This document shows, in pieces, positions 11,031 through 24,004 of a DNA stretch of 43,014 nt. This DNA is from Hypsibius dujardini. Taxonomy: Eukaryota > Tardigrada > Eutardigrada > Parachela > Hypsibiidae. The position numbers and the translations under genes were made by a program. The notes below the pieces were generated by a model. The model worked only from the letters and a program-made list of their open reading frames with translations. It did not search any database and was not told the origin of the DNA. The DNA lies in contig LRSR01006370.1 in the NCBI GenBank assembly GCA_001579985.1, positions 1 to 43,014 of the forward strand. Direction: 5' to 3'. Numbering within the stretch: position 1 is the stretch's first letter; each line of letters begins with the position of its first letter.

Positions 11031-13094
11031 CTAAAAGTCACGTTGAGTAAACGGCCGCGGGAATATGTTTCGACGCATCGGGGACATATCGAGGACTTTC
11101 GGCCAGTTGGTCGGCGCTCGACGGCTCTGATATAGTTTCCGGTACTTCAAACCGGTGACAAACAGATGGGTATGCGGGAAGGCGGTCCGGCCGCCGTAGA
11201 TGGGGTCGTTGTTAGGGTCGAACCGCGTGGGCTCGTAGTTGATGTGGAGATTGGGCGGTAAATTCTCCATCCGCTGGTACTGTGTCAGGCCGTTCGTCCC
11301 GGAGACCGGCGTCATGTAGAAGTCAAAGACGTTCCCGATCGTCCGCATCTCGTGCAGCTGCGAGTTCGGCACCGGATGAGAGAAGGCTTTCTCGCAGGCT
11401 GTCAAAAACTGCAGAGAGCACAACGAAAAAGCATGAAGCCTTGAGAACTTTCATCCGGTTCAACCGGGTGAAGCTGAACCGGGCCGGTTCATTTGACTAG
11501 TTTAATTTTCCAACGGCAGTCAATCAATCAATCAGTAACTCAATCAGTAACTCAATCAGTAACTCAATCAGTCAATCAATCAGTCAATCAATCAGTCAAT
11601 CAATCATACAAAATAGCAATCGCTAACCGGACAATCATCTTCTTCGAAACGCAGGATCGAGATTAGTTGAACGAGATTAGCGCACCCCACCTGAAACTTT
11701 AAAGCCCCGCTGGGAAACTGCCAGTTCAGCGGATCATTCGTCATCTGCGCTCCAAACACTTGGCCACATATCTCCTTCATCCGCTCCCCGACGTTCGCTG
11801 CCGGCTCATATGGAATTTGAATCTTTCCCAACCTGTAAGACAAAAATCATGGGTCAATGCCAGAAGAGGTCAGACATAGAGACGGGCAAATCAAATACGC
11901 TTCACGGAAGAGGGAAATAACATGCAGGCAGTTGCTAAAGCGACAAAAACGAAGGATAACCAGACGCTAAACGATCGGCAATCCATCAATCAACTAACCG
12001 AGGTGAACCGACCAATCAAGAAACCCTGATCGGACATTGGAGCTTTCAGCTCTGCGTCACTTACATTTACATTTACATTGTAAATAATGCGTTTGAATTT
12101 GAATAAAATAAACGCAAAACAAATATCGATTCATTGCGAGCTATATTTATATAAAAAGTTTATTTAACATAAAAATAAACAGCCATTTTTTCGATACTGT
12201 ATTTAACAAATACTATAAATAATTTATACTACAATTTAAAAGGAATGTTAGGATTTGTTAAATAAGTACATCAATTCAAATATCGCTGTATTTTTTGTGA
12301 TTTTAAAGAACATTCAAATACATTTATTTTAAATTAAAAGTCGATTGCTTCCAACATTCAAAATATCCATCCATCAACTATTTACTAACAACATGACGCG
12401 CCCACCACCCCCGTAGCCTGATTTTTCCCAACAACAATCTTAACTCAACGCCTAATTGACAAATAAAAAAACAGAAGTAATCGCGAGAGATTAGGTAAGA
12501 GCAGACGTACATCAATCAGTAGCAGTAGATCATGAACAACTGGCGATTGATTGATTGTATTTGAATGAAGGAATTGCCATGAAGCAATGCATCAATCAAC
12601 CGCTTCAGAGACTCAATCAGCCGAACGGACAGCTAACCATCGCTCACATCACATGCATCGATTGATTGATTGACTAAAAAAAATTAACAACTGTCATTTT
12701 GCGCTACCGCATTCCACCTCAATGGCAATCCCGTTCCTCATTAGTACGCCACCATCTCAAACACATTTGCATGCGAACAATATGTCACAACACAGACACA
12801 GACGTACCCTTTATCGATGAGGCTCTGCAGTGTGGACTTCTCATAGGCGCCGAGGGATTTCGAGTGTACCACTTCCATCTTCAACAAGTCCCGCTCACTG
12901 GGTCCCTCCTCACTGTCCCCGCGGTCACCCTGTTCGGGTCCCTTTCTCCGAAACATCTTCCTGAAATCGGCATGCAGGGGATCTGTCGTGGCGAATGCCC
13001 GGCAAGGCAGTGCGACAAGGTTGTTTTGATGTTGAGGGCCGCTCATCCGTGGGATGAGCAACGCCGCTGCAGATCGATGACACCGGAAAGCCAT
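11031..13094 (-). CDS. MRPL50: Mitochondrial ribosomal protein mL50 (MRPL50)
   Basis: Three exons on the minus strand: 13094-12808, 11832-11691, 11408-11031, giving 268 residues. It is a subunit of the mitochondrial large ribosomal subunit. The family signature is the stretch HPVPNSQLHEM followed by FDFY and LPPNLHINYE, close to the human PNSRLHQM...LDFYNVP...NLPPNLKI. The middle exon supplies the conserved helical part (VGERMKEICGQVFG). The N-terminus MAFRCHRSAAALLIPRM is basic and non-acidic, as for a mitochondrial presequence; I chose this ATG rather than the upstream in-frame one for that reason. At 268 residues it is much longer than the 158-residue human protein, because of an N-terminal linker and a C-terminal extension rich in Arg and Pro. 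Intron 1 holds TGAT repeats. Confidence 0.88.
11519..11608. repeat. (TCAATCAG)n-type repeat
   Basis: Alternating CAATCAATCAGT and AACTCAATCAGT units in MRPL50 intron 2. One of many ATCA-based arrays, with others near 12545, 12658, 24240, 33360, 33565, 35822, 37050 and 39185. Confidence 0.9.
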
Positions 13095-13917
13095 TCGCGA
13101 AGCAATACTAATGTCAAGAAATTTATTAGCAAACACAAAGACAACCAAGACAAGCCAAAGAGAGGAGAACTAGAGATGGATTAAACTGCAAAACCCAAAC
13201 ACCGAAAAAATTAGGAATCTGTTTCAAGTGGAATTGGAGTTGTGGAATCTTGAAAGTTGTCGCATTCGCCCAAAGAGTACAGTGCAGTATATATACCCTC
13301 TACCCATACATACTCTTTGGCATTCGTCTTGGCTGCTACTGCCTTGCAGCTTGCTGGTGTGGAATCGTCCGTAGCTCCATTGGAAGTGGAGTCAACAACT
13401 GTACGAGTACTGCACAGTATGATAAATTTGTGTCTCCATTTTTTAGGTTCACAGAAATCCTATTTTTCTTTTGTTTTACATAATGTTCGCAGTTGTTACT
13501 ACTAAATGATCCTGAATTACGCTCGATTTTCGGTTTCCCACCAGGCTTGGTGATATCTCTCATGAGTTTGCGGCTGCGAGCTTTGCAAACTTTAGCATTA
13601 GACTGGGCGACTGGCACATTTTCGTCACTTGCCTGGACGCAACGTTGCTCGATTGATTGATTGGTATGGACTCCGATCTGATTTGTTTCCTTGGATTTTC
13701 AAAACCGAAGTGCCATTCTCCAGTTCAAACATTTAAAACGGCAAATAGTACATCTAAAGAAAATTTGAAAAATGTTAAGCATCATGGAATTCGAGCGGTA
13801 GTGACCGCGGATTTTTTGTTTCAGGAAAGCGACCGTTGAGAATTTTCTCCAACGGCTGCGCACCTCTACCGTTTGTTAATCTCCCTCTTCCTGCCGTTTC
13901 CACCTCGCCGTCAAGAT
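13095..13917. promoter_or_regulatory. Divergent upstream region MRPL50 / CM1 coiled-coil gene
   Basis: 823 bp between two head-to-head start codons. It contains an inverted repeat, CCAAAGAGTA...TACTCTTTGG, at about 13268-13321 and a TGATTGATTG run near 13650. No gene is supported inside. Confidence 0.4.
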
Positions 13918-16900
13918 ATGGATCAACGGGCCTGGCTTTCTCGAAGTGATCCCACCTTTCCCGCGCAGGATGAGTTGAATTTTGAAGAAAGGTGAGATTG
14001 GCTGGTGAGCCTTTAAAACGGCGTATTTGTAGCAGGGAAAGTGCGCGATGCGTACGTGGATTCTCTATGGGCGCAATAGGAAATTTCGCTCATGTTACCT
14101 GGTGGGCTTTTAATTTGACTACTTATTTTTAGCGCCGAAAATCAGCTTGTGGATTTATCCGAGAGTCCGCAGCAGCGCAATGAGAAAGATGGGAAATCCT
14201 CCTCGTCGCCGTCGTTTCCCAACGGCAACAGCCATGGCCATTTCAATAGTATGTTTATTGTTATCAAAACTTCAAAAGAAAATTATCAAGGCTAGCTGAA
14301 AATGTTATTGTTAATTGTTACTAGTACGAGAGTGAGTGTGTGATTATTTGATATGCTGTAATTATTTTTAGTATTTATAATTTACCGTAGACGTGCTGTG
14401 AAAAATAATTTTAAAAAATTAAATATTTGTCAAATTTATAAGTTTGTCGGATCAACTGGAAAAGATGCAACTTCTAATTCAGACGCCGGAAGAGCACTGG
14501 TGCTCGACTTAGTCTGAATGTAAGCACACAAGCGACATGTAATGACGTTTTTTTTATTCTGTCACAGAAAATGGTGGGCTTCTTAGCCTGTCTTCGCTGA
14601 ATCTCCCTGCGACTCCACCGCGAGGTCTGCAGGGGCGGCCTTTGTCGCAGAGCTCCCGATTGGATCGTTTGTCGAGCTATGGCTCTTCCTCTGGTCCCCG
14701 TTTCCATTCTGGTCAGCTGACATATAATCCACCTCACTTCTGCTGTTTCGTTGTAACAGTTTGATTTTGGTCTGCTGCAGCGACGTCTTCTCCGACTGGC
14801 GGGAGCCACGGCATGTTTTCCACAAACGAGATTCACGAGGTGCGTGTAACACTTTTCAAATAGATCTTCAGTACACCTACAGGAATATGTGCCTAATAAT
14901 ATTTCGCTTCTCATTATTGGAGTTGACATAATACTCGCTATCGGCTGTATTGTTTTATTAATAATAATTTAATCTAAAATTTAGCGCATGATCAGTGGCC
15001 GATCTTCATTTACAATTTTGTTTTTTATTTTTTATTTTAAATTATATTAAACCGGTTTGGTACAAATTAGGCGGATTGTGCTTGGATATTTTAAGTTAAA
15101 ATTTAAATAAAATAAATCCCCTGCTGCTATTTGAGATGGTTCAAAGTGGTACTTTACTTTAGATTTCAAATTATATTAAAATGATTTGGTATAAATTAAG
15201 TGGAATGTGCTGGGATATCTTAAATTAAATCCACTGTTTTTAGTAAGAAAACGTGAAACATTTTTGCCATCTCTCTTATGTCAGGAGTTTAAATTTATGT
15301 AAAACAACTCTGATGAACTGTTCTTTGTCTTCAAGATGTAGTCATATAAGTGATATTTGACAAGTTTGATTTCCGCGTTTGTCGATTTTCAGAATTTAAA
15401 CGCAAAAACGAAAGAAATCTACAACCTCAAAGTGAAAGTGGTCAATCTGGAGGAGCAGCTGGAGCGTGCCCGCGAATGCTCCGACAGCAGCATGCTCGAT
15501 CCGGATCTCGTCGCAATGGTTTGCACCCATTTCTCATTACAAACCCACAGCAAGCATTCCGGTTGCAAAAGGAAAGAATCTATTTTTAACGTTTTTGAAT
15601 TGCATTTTCAGAACCATCGTCTGCAGGACGAGATGGCCTCACTCCGCGCCGACATGCAGCGAGAGCATGAAAAGCATGCCCGCGAGCTGATGGACGCCTT
15701 CAACCGCGGCTATCAGGACGCCGAAGCGGCGGCCGCGCAGGCCAGCGCATTCCTCCGCTCCAGCACACAGTCCAGCGCGACCGGCACCAGCCATCTCGAC
15801 GGAATCCTCACAAGGTACGAGAAGTATTGATTCCTCATGACTAAAGCGGTTCTGCGGATGTAAATAGATCCGGGTGGTATAAAAATCGAATAAATAAATA
15901 AATGATCTGTTAACATGGAAATATTTACAATCTTAGCCAAGGGGGAAATGGACTTTTTTGGTTTTCTAACTTTTGAAATTCCGCCAGAAAAACTTTTGAT
16001 ATCAACGACGGAATAAATTGCAATATTTAGCACTAACTTTAGTCTACCGTCAACGAGAAGATTTGAGTACACTGGAGGGTCCGGGGAATGGACAAAAGGG
16101 GCGGGGCAGGGGCCAAACCGCCAATCGATATTAAATAGAATTCCGAGAGCAGAGCTTTTTTATGATCCAATTTTTATCCAATTTTTATGATTTAATTTGA
16201 TCCAAATGTCTTTATAAAAATCGGATTTTTAACAGTAAGAAACTTCAGGAAACTTTGGGTGTTCCCGTGTTTTTCCAAACTCTAAAGTTCGCTAAAAATA
16301 AACCCCTTCGACAAAAACGGCGTATTTATCTCACTCGTCAGCAGTCATCATTAAATTGAGTCTAGATGAAAAAAATTTCGATTCAACCTGAATTGCGCTC
16401 CTCCCGATCTGTGACCTCCGAAATTCTGCTACTGTCTGGCCGGTCGATTTTAAATATAAATTCAGGCACGACGGCGTTCAGTAATTATAATTTAATAAAT
16501 TATTTTAAAAAGGGAATCTTGCATGGTGAAGGTAAAATTCCAAGAAACTCCCGGTGCCTTCTTAACTCTATATTTTCCAAATTAAAATTTATGGGCAAAA
16601 TGCTTGAGACCATATCTTATGTTTTGGACGAGCTCTCCATTTGAAATCTTTCCCTTTGCCAACAGAAGCCCTCAAGCTGCGGAAAATAAATCTGGCAAAT
16701 GGAAACCAGACAGCGCCTTGAAAGCCACTTCGGAGGTCGCTGTAGCTGCTCAGTTGGAGGAAGCCCGCCGACAGGGCTACGCGGCCGCCCTCGAGGAGCT
16801 AGAACAGATTAAGGAACGCCCCGTGCTGCTGGAGCAGGGCGTGAACACGAGCCTGCTGGCGGTGGAGTCCAATTTTGACGTCACCGAGTACCGTGACTTC

Positions 16901-19900
16901 CCGGCGAGTGGCGCCCGGCTTGGGGCCGCCTCCGCGATGAGTCCGTTTAAGCGGACTCGTCTGGCCGCGGGCAGTGACGCGGGGACGTTGGGCGGCAGGA
17001 GGAGCTCGATTCTGCCGCCGATGCTGTCGTCCACGCCGCAGCGGATGACCGGGTTGGAGCGGAAGACCTTTGCGATGCTGATCCAGCGACTGACTGAGTT
17101 GATGGAATTTCTGGAGGCTGGACTACACGGTGGGAGCTTCAACGTGTCCGACACGACGCTGAATGATATCTCGCAGTCGTTCAATCGCACCGGTTTGGAT
17201 ATAAGCCTGATCGGTAAATCGGCGGTCATGAATTTTGGTTACCTGCAACTTAGGTGCTATTGTATATTTGTATTGTCTGTCTGCCTGTCTGTTTGCCTGT
17301 CTGTCTGTATGTCTGCGAGAATTAGTCTGCCTATCTGTTTGTTTGCAAGTCAGTCTATCTATCTGCATGTCGATTGGCCTCCCTGTCTGGCAGGCAGAAA
17401 GCTGGGCAGATTCTGTTATATACAGTGTGCCAGTTCTTTTGCTATTCTATCTACTTGACTGTGTGTCGGTTTGTTGGATTGCGTTAACCTGTCAAAAAGA
17501 TCCGTTTGCTTGATTTGAATTTCCGTTTAGGTTTGAAATCACTTCACTTAATTTAATAACTCAAGCACAAGTGAAGCGAAACTAGCCCTAATTCATAATT
17601 CAAAAATAAATCTCGTAGTGAGTTTATTTTTCGCACAAAGACATTATCTGAGTCTTCGTTCAAAATTCGGGACATAGTTACTGGCTGTGATGATGTGATT
17701 TGTGTTTGCTCTCCGTAGTTTGTCTCCATTATTGCCGCGACTATTTTGTTACCTTAAACGATCATTTTTCTGTTCACGCAGTCAGCTTCTCATACTCTTC
17801 CTCTTTTCTTCAGCTGACGTGGGCAGTGGCGATGGCTCTCATGTGTCCTTCTCACTGGCTGATAAGCTGAAGGAGCTCATCGACATCAGCCGCGAACTCT
17901 CAATGCACGATGCCGAAGTGGAGACCGACCATGATTGGGAGGCTCTGCAGGAGGAGAAGAATGAGCTCATGGAACGTGTGGATGCTCTGAATAAGGCCCT
18001 TGCGGCAGCCTCAAGTGTCGCCCTCACGGCAGAGGAGGAGAAAGCTCGACTGGAAGGAAAGCTCACTGAAGTGGTCTCCGAAGTGGAAAGGTATCCGCAG
18101 TTTTGTTTTTTTTTGTTTAAAAGTTTGGGTCAGTGTCAGTGGTTCTAAAACATTGCTTGCTTTATTTATTGCTATTGCTTTAGTTTGAAAGAGAAGCTCC
18201 AAACCACCCACCAAGAGAAGGAGGCAGTGCAGACTGAACTAGCGGGACTCATTGAGAATATTTCCGGGTTAGTGAAGTCTGATTGCATGCACCGGTTGCA
18301 TTTGACTGTGACTTTGTCTGGACTCATATTTGTCTGAATGGACATCCATTTACCAGCCTTACAGCTTATTTGTCCTATGGCCATTATATTGTCTGCCTTT
18401 TCCATTTTACCATCTGACAGTTCACTTGTCTGTTTGGGGCTGCACTTGTCTGCATGGACGCTCGTTCGTCTGTCTGGACATGGAATTGACTTTGTTATCG
18501 TGACATTCATTTGCCTGTCTAGACGTTGATTTATCTGGTAGGTTATTTGTCTGTTTGGACGTGTGGAGGTTCATTTGTCTGCCTGGGCATTTTTTTGACG
18601 GGCTGGCAGATCACCTGAATGCCTGGACACACATTTGTATGTCTGACAGTTCATCTGTCTGAACTTGCACCGGTCTATCTGGCCAGCCCCTTTGACTGTA
18701 TCTGCTTGTCCGCCTATCTGAATTATTCAGTTTTTACCCAGCCCTCCACTGTACTTGCGCGCTCGACTATCGTGGGATAAAGAAATAACAGTTTTATCTT
18801 TCGCTTAGGCTGGAACAGCAAATGGCCGACCACCAGGAGAACCAGCGCTTCATTATGGAGAATACCGCGCGACGACCGGACTGCCACGCCTCCACCGCCA
18901 CCGATGTGGTCATGGACGAGCTGGACGCCGATTTGGCCGTCGCCAAGGATGAAAACGCCAATCTCACTCAGCAGGTGGAGCTACTCCATAGCCAGCTTGG
19001 GAATTTGGAGTCCACCAAGGCGCATCTGGAAAGCCGACTGGACGAACTGGGTGCCTTGCTGACTCAGTGGGAGGCGGTCGATGTGGAACGGCAAGCGCTG
19101 GAAGATCGGTTGGAATCGCTGCTGGAAGAGAACGGACGACTTGCCGCGAACGGGGAGGCGGCGAAGGAGTTGCTGTCGGAGCGGAGTGTTCAGCTAGAGA
19201 GCATTTATCAGCAACGCAGTGCGCTAGAGGCGGAGCTTGTGGCGTTGAAGACGGTTCGCGAGACGGAAATGGAGGCCGCTGACGAGCGCGCCATGAGGTA
19301 ACGCAGACTTCTGTCGGTCAATGTTTTTCGATGAGATGCCTTCAGCTACTGTTTAGGCATGACAAATACTAAAATTACTTAACTAAACTAAAATTGCCAG
19401 TTAAATTAAATTATTGATCTGCCACTTATTTAATCTAGTTAATTTTAAGTTAGATTTGGGTTTTTATTTAATGTATTTAATGATCGGCTAATTTATTATT
19501 AATAATTTAATTTTTTCTTCGGAAACCAAAAGAGTTGAAATTGTAAAATACTTATTAATCAATTAGGACTATTAGCTTACTGTTTATCGGTAAGCAGTTT
19601 AGTTTCGTTTCGTCATCCCAATCCATAACATACATTTTTTGTTTTCAGACTGGAAACGGAAATCACGGACGTGATGATTTCCCGGCAAGCCATTCAAGAT
19701 AGCCTCACCGTGGCTAACGAAGACATCAGAGTGTAAGATTTTTTGTTTCTTTTTATGATCGAAAGGCGATTGACATCTACAGTAAGGGAGCGTTTTGAGG
19801 AAGAATACTAATCCAGAGATTGACTGCCTCTTATTGGCGTTGGCTGTTCGAAGTAAATACATTTTTCTCTTTTCAGGCTGAAAGACAATCTTCAGGAAGT

Positions 19901-20712
19901 CGAACAGGCTCTTCGATCCCAATGCGAGCTCTCACAGCGCTTGGAGTCTACACTCAACAAGGACAGTCGCGTTGTTTCCCTACAAACCGATGTGGCCTGG
20001 CTCGACTGGAAAACGGAGAAGGTCGCAATGGGCAACACAATCAGCCGCATGACTGACCAGTTGGAAATACTGGAGGCCGATCTCGTCGCGGTCAGAGCAT
20101 CGAACGAGCGACAAATCCGTGCGAAGGAAGACGAGCGAGATCAGTTGATGTTGCTGATTGACCGGTAGGGATTTGGACGAGGTGGGGGGGGGGGTGTAAC
20201 GTTTGGATATCTGATTCTATATTGTTTCTTTTCCAGCTTTACGCGAGAAGCGGAACACTTGGAGGAAGCCAACCGAAAGCTGGGAGAGCGAGTCAATAGT
20301 TTGACGGCCGATCTGACTGAGTAATTAAACTGCTTCCCGATGCTGTTGACATAAGCTGTGAATTGTTCTCGCTAACACATTTTTTCCACTGTTTAGTGCG
20401 GAAGCCAAGCTCGCGCTGAGCGATGAGAAGCGAGCTAAATGGGAAAAGGCTGTCCGCAAGCAAAGTAAGCTATTATTTTCTTTTTTACTCTGGTGAACGT
20501 TGATAACCACATTTTGCTTCTTCTCCGTGGCAGTGGACAGGACCACGAAGGTGGTGAAGCAGGCGGAGCACAACATCAGCGCCTTCAACACCAACGGCGG
20601 TTTCACTCGCGGGGCCGCCGGACCTCGCCCGCTCAATCCCCTCACGGAGAATCACGACCCCGTTGCAGCCGCTGGGACGAAAGGCTCCACTTTAGCTCGG
20701 CCCTCCTCTTGA
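13918..20712 (+). CDS. Coiled-coil protein with centrosomin CM1-like motif
   Basis: Fifteen exons with consistent phases: 13918-13991, 14133-14248, 14568-14711, 14781-14839, 15393-15518, 15612-15814, 16666-17213, 17814-18090, 18184-18267, 18809-19297, 19649-19732, 19877-20164, 20237-20320, 20397-20464, 20534-20712. The product is 940 residues. Residues 1-127 are Ser/Pro/Gly-rich. Around 128-160, NEIHEQNLNAKTKEIYNLKV followed by NLEEQLERA resembles the CM1 (Cnn_1N) motif of centrosomin, CDK5RAP2 and myomegalin, which recruits gamma-tubulin complexes. About 440-880 is continuous heptad-rich coiled coil (for example KARLEGKLTEVVSEVERL). The tail is Gly/Asn-rich. This suggests a pericentriolar scaffold. 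CM1 assignment is by eye and imperfect, so another coiled-coil family is possible. Four exons (9, 11, 13 and nearby) are 84 nt or close to it, hinting at internal exon duplication. Introns 7 and 9 carry CTGT repeats. Confidence 0.75.
15037..15231. repeat. Diverged direct repeat in intron 4 of the CM1 gene
   Basis: TTAAATTATATTAAA..GGTTTGGTACAAATTA at about 15037-15120 is repeated with substitutions at about 15163-15231. AT-rich, non-coding. Confidence 0.6.
16044..16112. mobile_element. One arm of a MITE also found at 41508
   Basis: TACcGTCAACGAgAAGAtTT continuing through GAGTACACTGGAGGGTCC and AAAAGGGGCGGG matches the left arm of the intact hairpin element at 41508-41688. No opposite arm is seen, so it is a fragment in intron 6. 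Confidence 0.65.
17270..17375. repeat. CTGT microsatellite, intron 7 of the CM1 gene
   Basis: CTGTCTGCCTGTCTG-type run directly after the intron donor. A looser version with TGTCTGGAC spacing fills intron 9 (18300-18720). Confidence 0.85.
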
Positions 20713-20795
20713 AAAGCGATCAGCATCGAGTTGCAGCCGCCGGCGGGAAAGGCTCCACCTCCACTCTAGCTCTCTTGAAAAGCAATCATCATCGA
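20662..20795. repeat. Tandem duplication across a stop codon
   Basis: Two copies (20662-20729 and 20730-20795) share GTTGCAGCCGC, AAAGGCTCCAC and TCTTGAAAAGC. The stop codon of the CM1 coiled-coil gene (TGA at 20710) lies in the first copy, and the second copy is in the 3' UTR. Confidence 0.85.
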
Positions 20796-21134
20796 GTTCT
20801 CTCTGACTTTGTTGTGTATTTCTTCCCTTTTTTACAGTCCATCCGTTCTTTGTTTTTCCCTTTTTCACGCCTCTTTTTGATACCATTGTCAATGCAAATA
20901 TCCGAATTGTGCCTGCGGGACTTATCCCGTCGCGTCTGAGGAGGCCTTTTTAGCGTCTACACGATCCGTCCTTATTTTGTTTGGTTTTATCATTAATTAC
21001 GTGTAAATGTATCCTACATCTGCCTTTTGATGGGATTTTAATTTGTGGAGTAGAGTAAACATGGCAACAGTACAGTAAAGTGGGATACAAATTCACCTAT
21101 TTGCCAAATGTGGGCGTCTCCGTCCGGGTATCAA
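20796..21134. other. 3' UTR/spacer
   Basis: T-rich 3' flank of the coiled-coil gene. No gene seen. No clean AATAAA before the following tandem repeat. Confidence 0.3.
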
Positions 21135-21660
21135 TTGTTGGGCGTTCCGGAACAGAACCGGTTCGTGTGACGTCAGCACCCAGTACCTAAACAGTTGCAT
21201 TGGAGTTAAGACTGCCGCGGCTTCCAAATCCAAAACGCTCCGTGTTGTGAAATGGAAAGTCAGTGCGGAATATATGTGGAATTGGAAAATGAAAATCAGT
21301 GGAGTGGATTTGAAAGGACCGTAACTCCAGGTTCCAGCTCCATTCCCTCGGCGCACTTGTGGCAATGGAAACCAAGCTCCGTCTTTAAAAATAACAGTTG
21401 ATGGGCATCCCGAAACAGAACCGGTTGGTGTGACGTCAGCACCCAGTACCTAAACAGTTGCATTGGAGTTAAGACTGCCTCGGCTTTCAAATCCAAAACG
21501 CCCTTTGTGGTGGAATGGAAATTCAGTGCGGAATTCATGTGGAATTGGAATATGAGAATCAGTGGAGTGGATTTGAAAGGCCTGTAACTCCAGGTTCCAG
21601 CTCCATTCCCTCGGCGCACTTGTGGCAATGGAAACCAAGCTCCGTCTTTAAAAATAACAG
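21135..21660. repeat. 263-bp tandem duplication
   Basis: Unit 1 (21135-21397) and unit 2 (21398-21660) are head-to-tail with roughly 10% differences. Each carries GTGTGACGTCAGCACCCAGT, including a CRE-like TGACGTCA. Minus-strand frames repeat in both copies but are short and have no recognisable product. Confidence 0.9.
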
Positions 21661-22083
21661 CTGACGACTACGCATTTTTTTCATTCAAGTTTTCCATCAT
21701 TTGTTAAAGTTTTCGTCCTCAGTCTTTAGCCCCAAATAGTTTTTATTTGAATTGCGAAATCACCGGAATAAGCGAGCCTCTTCCAGCCGCTGCTACTCAT
21801 CTTGCAGGAATTCATACTCCAATTTTTCAGAGATTTTTAATTTTCGAAGAATTCCCTGACTGCGCCTCTTATTCCATCACATTTTTACCGTCTCCAAAAT
21901 GCTCTTTTCCTTTCCACTGTAATTTTCCTACACTCCAAATTCATCGGGCTATCCGAATCCGCCTCAGGCGGCGCACTCCGTCGACGGGAAGCATCTTTTC
22001 TACACACTTCTCTGTCGGCTTGTTAAAAGCGGAATTTTTGCCTAAAATCTTCTCCCCGCCCGCCCCGCCGACTAACGACTCAG
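21661..22083. promoter_or_regulatory. Upstream region of the ferredoxin gene
   Basis: Non-coding, CT-rich before the start codon. No core promoter motif stands out. Confidence 0.3.
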
Positions 22084-23194
<1,111 letters not shown>

Positions 23195-23953
23195 GATACC
23201 CAGTGGTTTGCTCTGGTTGGGAGAAGAGTCATCCGGTTCCCATCGCGCTCTCTCAGTGTCCTGTAGACAGTAGTGGCCTTCACATCGCATCTCCCGGTAT
23301 ACCACAATCGCTCCCGACGGGGTCAGATAGATTATAGATTTTACGACTCGTTTCCGATTGTACCACTTAGTTTCCTCAAAGTCTCTTCACACCGCCCGTT
23401 CGCTGTTTGGTTGTGCGCCTGAAGTGTGCCAATACATCGTGCCTTCGCTTTGTTCATGCTTTTGCCTGCGACGCATTTTTAAGGCATTTGGTTTTTTTTG
23501 GCTGGAATTTTGACCGAAGTCTGTAGTCTAAAATATTCTTCCTCTTCCAGCTTACGAACTTATCAACTCGAACTTCCTCGCAATACTTCACTCGATCCAG
23601 GAGGCCGTCACGATTTCGTTTCGTTCATCTGTTAGTCTTAGCAAGTCTCGATTTCATCTTTGGCAGATTGGAGCACCTCTTCCCTCGTCACTCTCTGGCA
23701 GAGTTCTCCAAAAAAAGGTGCCACCAGAAAAGCCCGAGCAAAATAAGTCACGAATTCACACGACTAAAACGAAAACGCAACGAGCACAAGAAATCGTGCG
23801 GGACGAGAAAGTCAAAACCGCTCTAAACAGGAAAAAATAACAAAAACAAGTTCCAAATAATTGAACTTGATTTGATTCTGCTCAAATGATACTTTACGTC
23901 TGCCAGAGTTTCTTCTCAGACGACGACGAGAGGAGGATACTGTTCAACCGCTT

Positions 23954-24004
<51 letters not shown>

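Noticed and set aside
21093-21628. Two similar minus-strand frames in the tandem duplication
   Set aside because: Their similarity comes from the 263-bp duplication itself. They are short and have no known domain.
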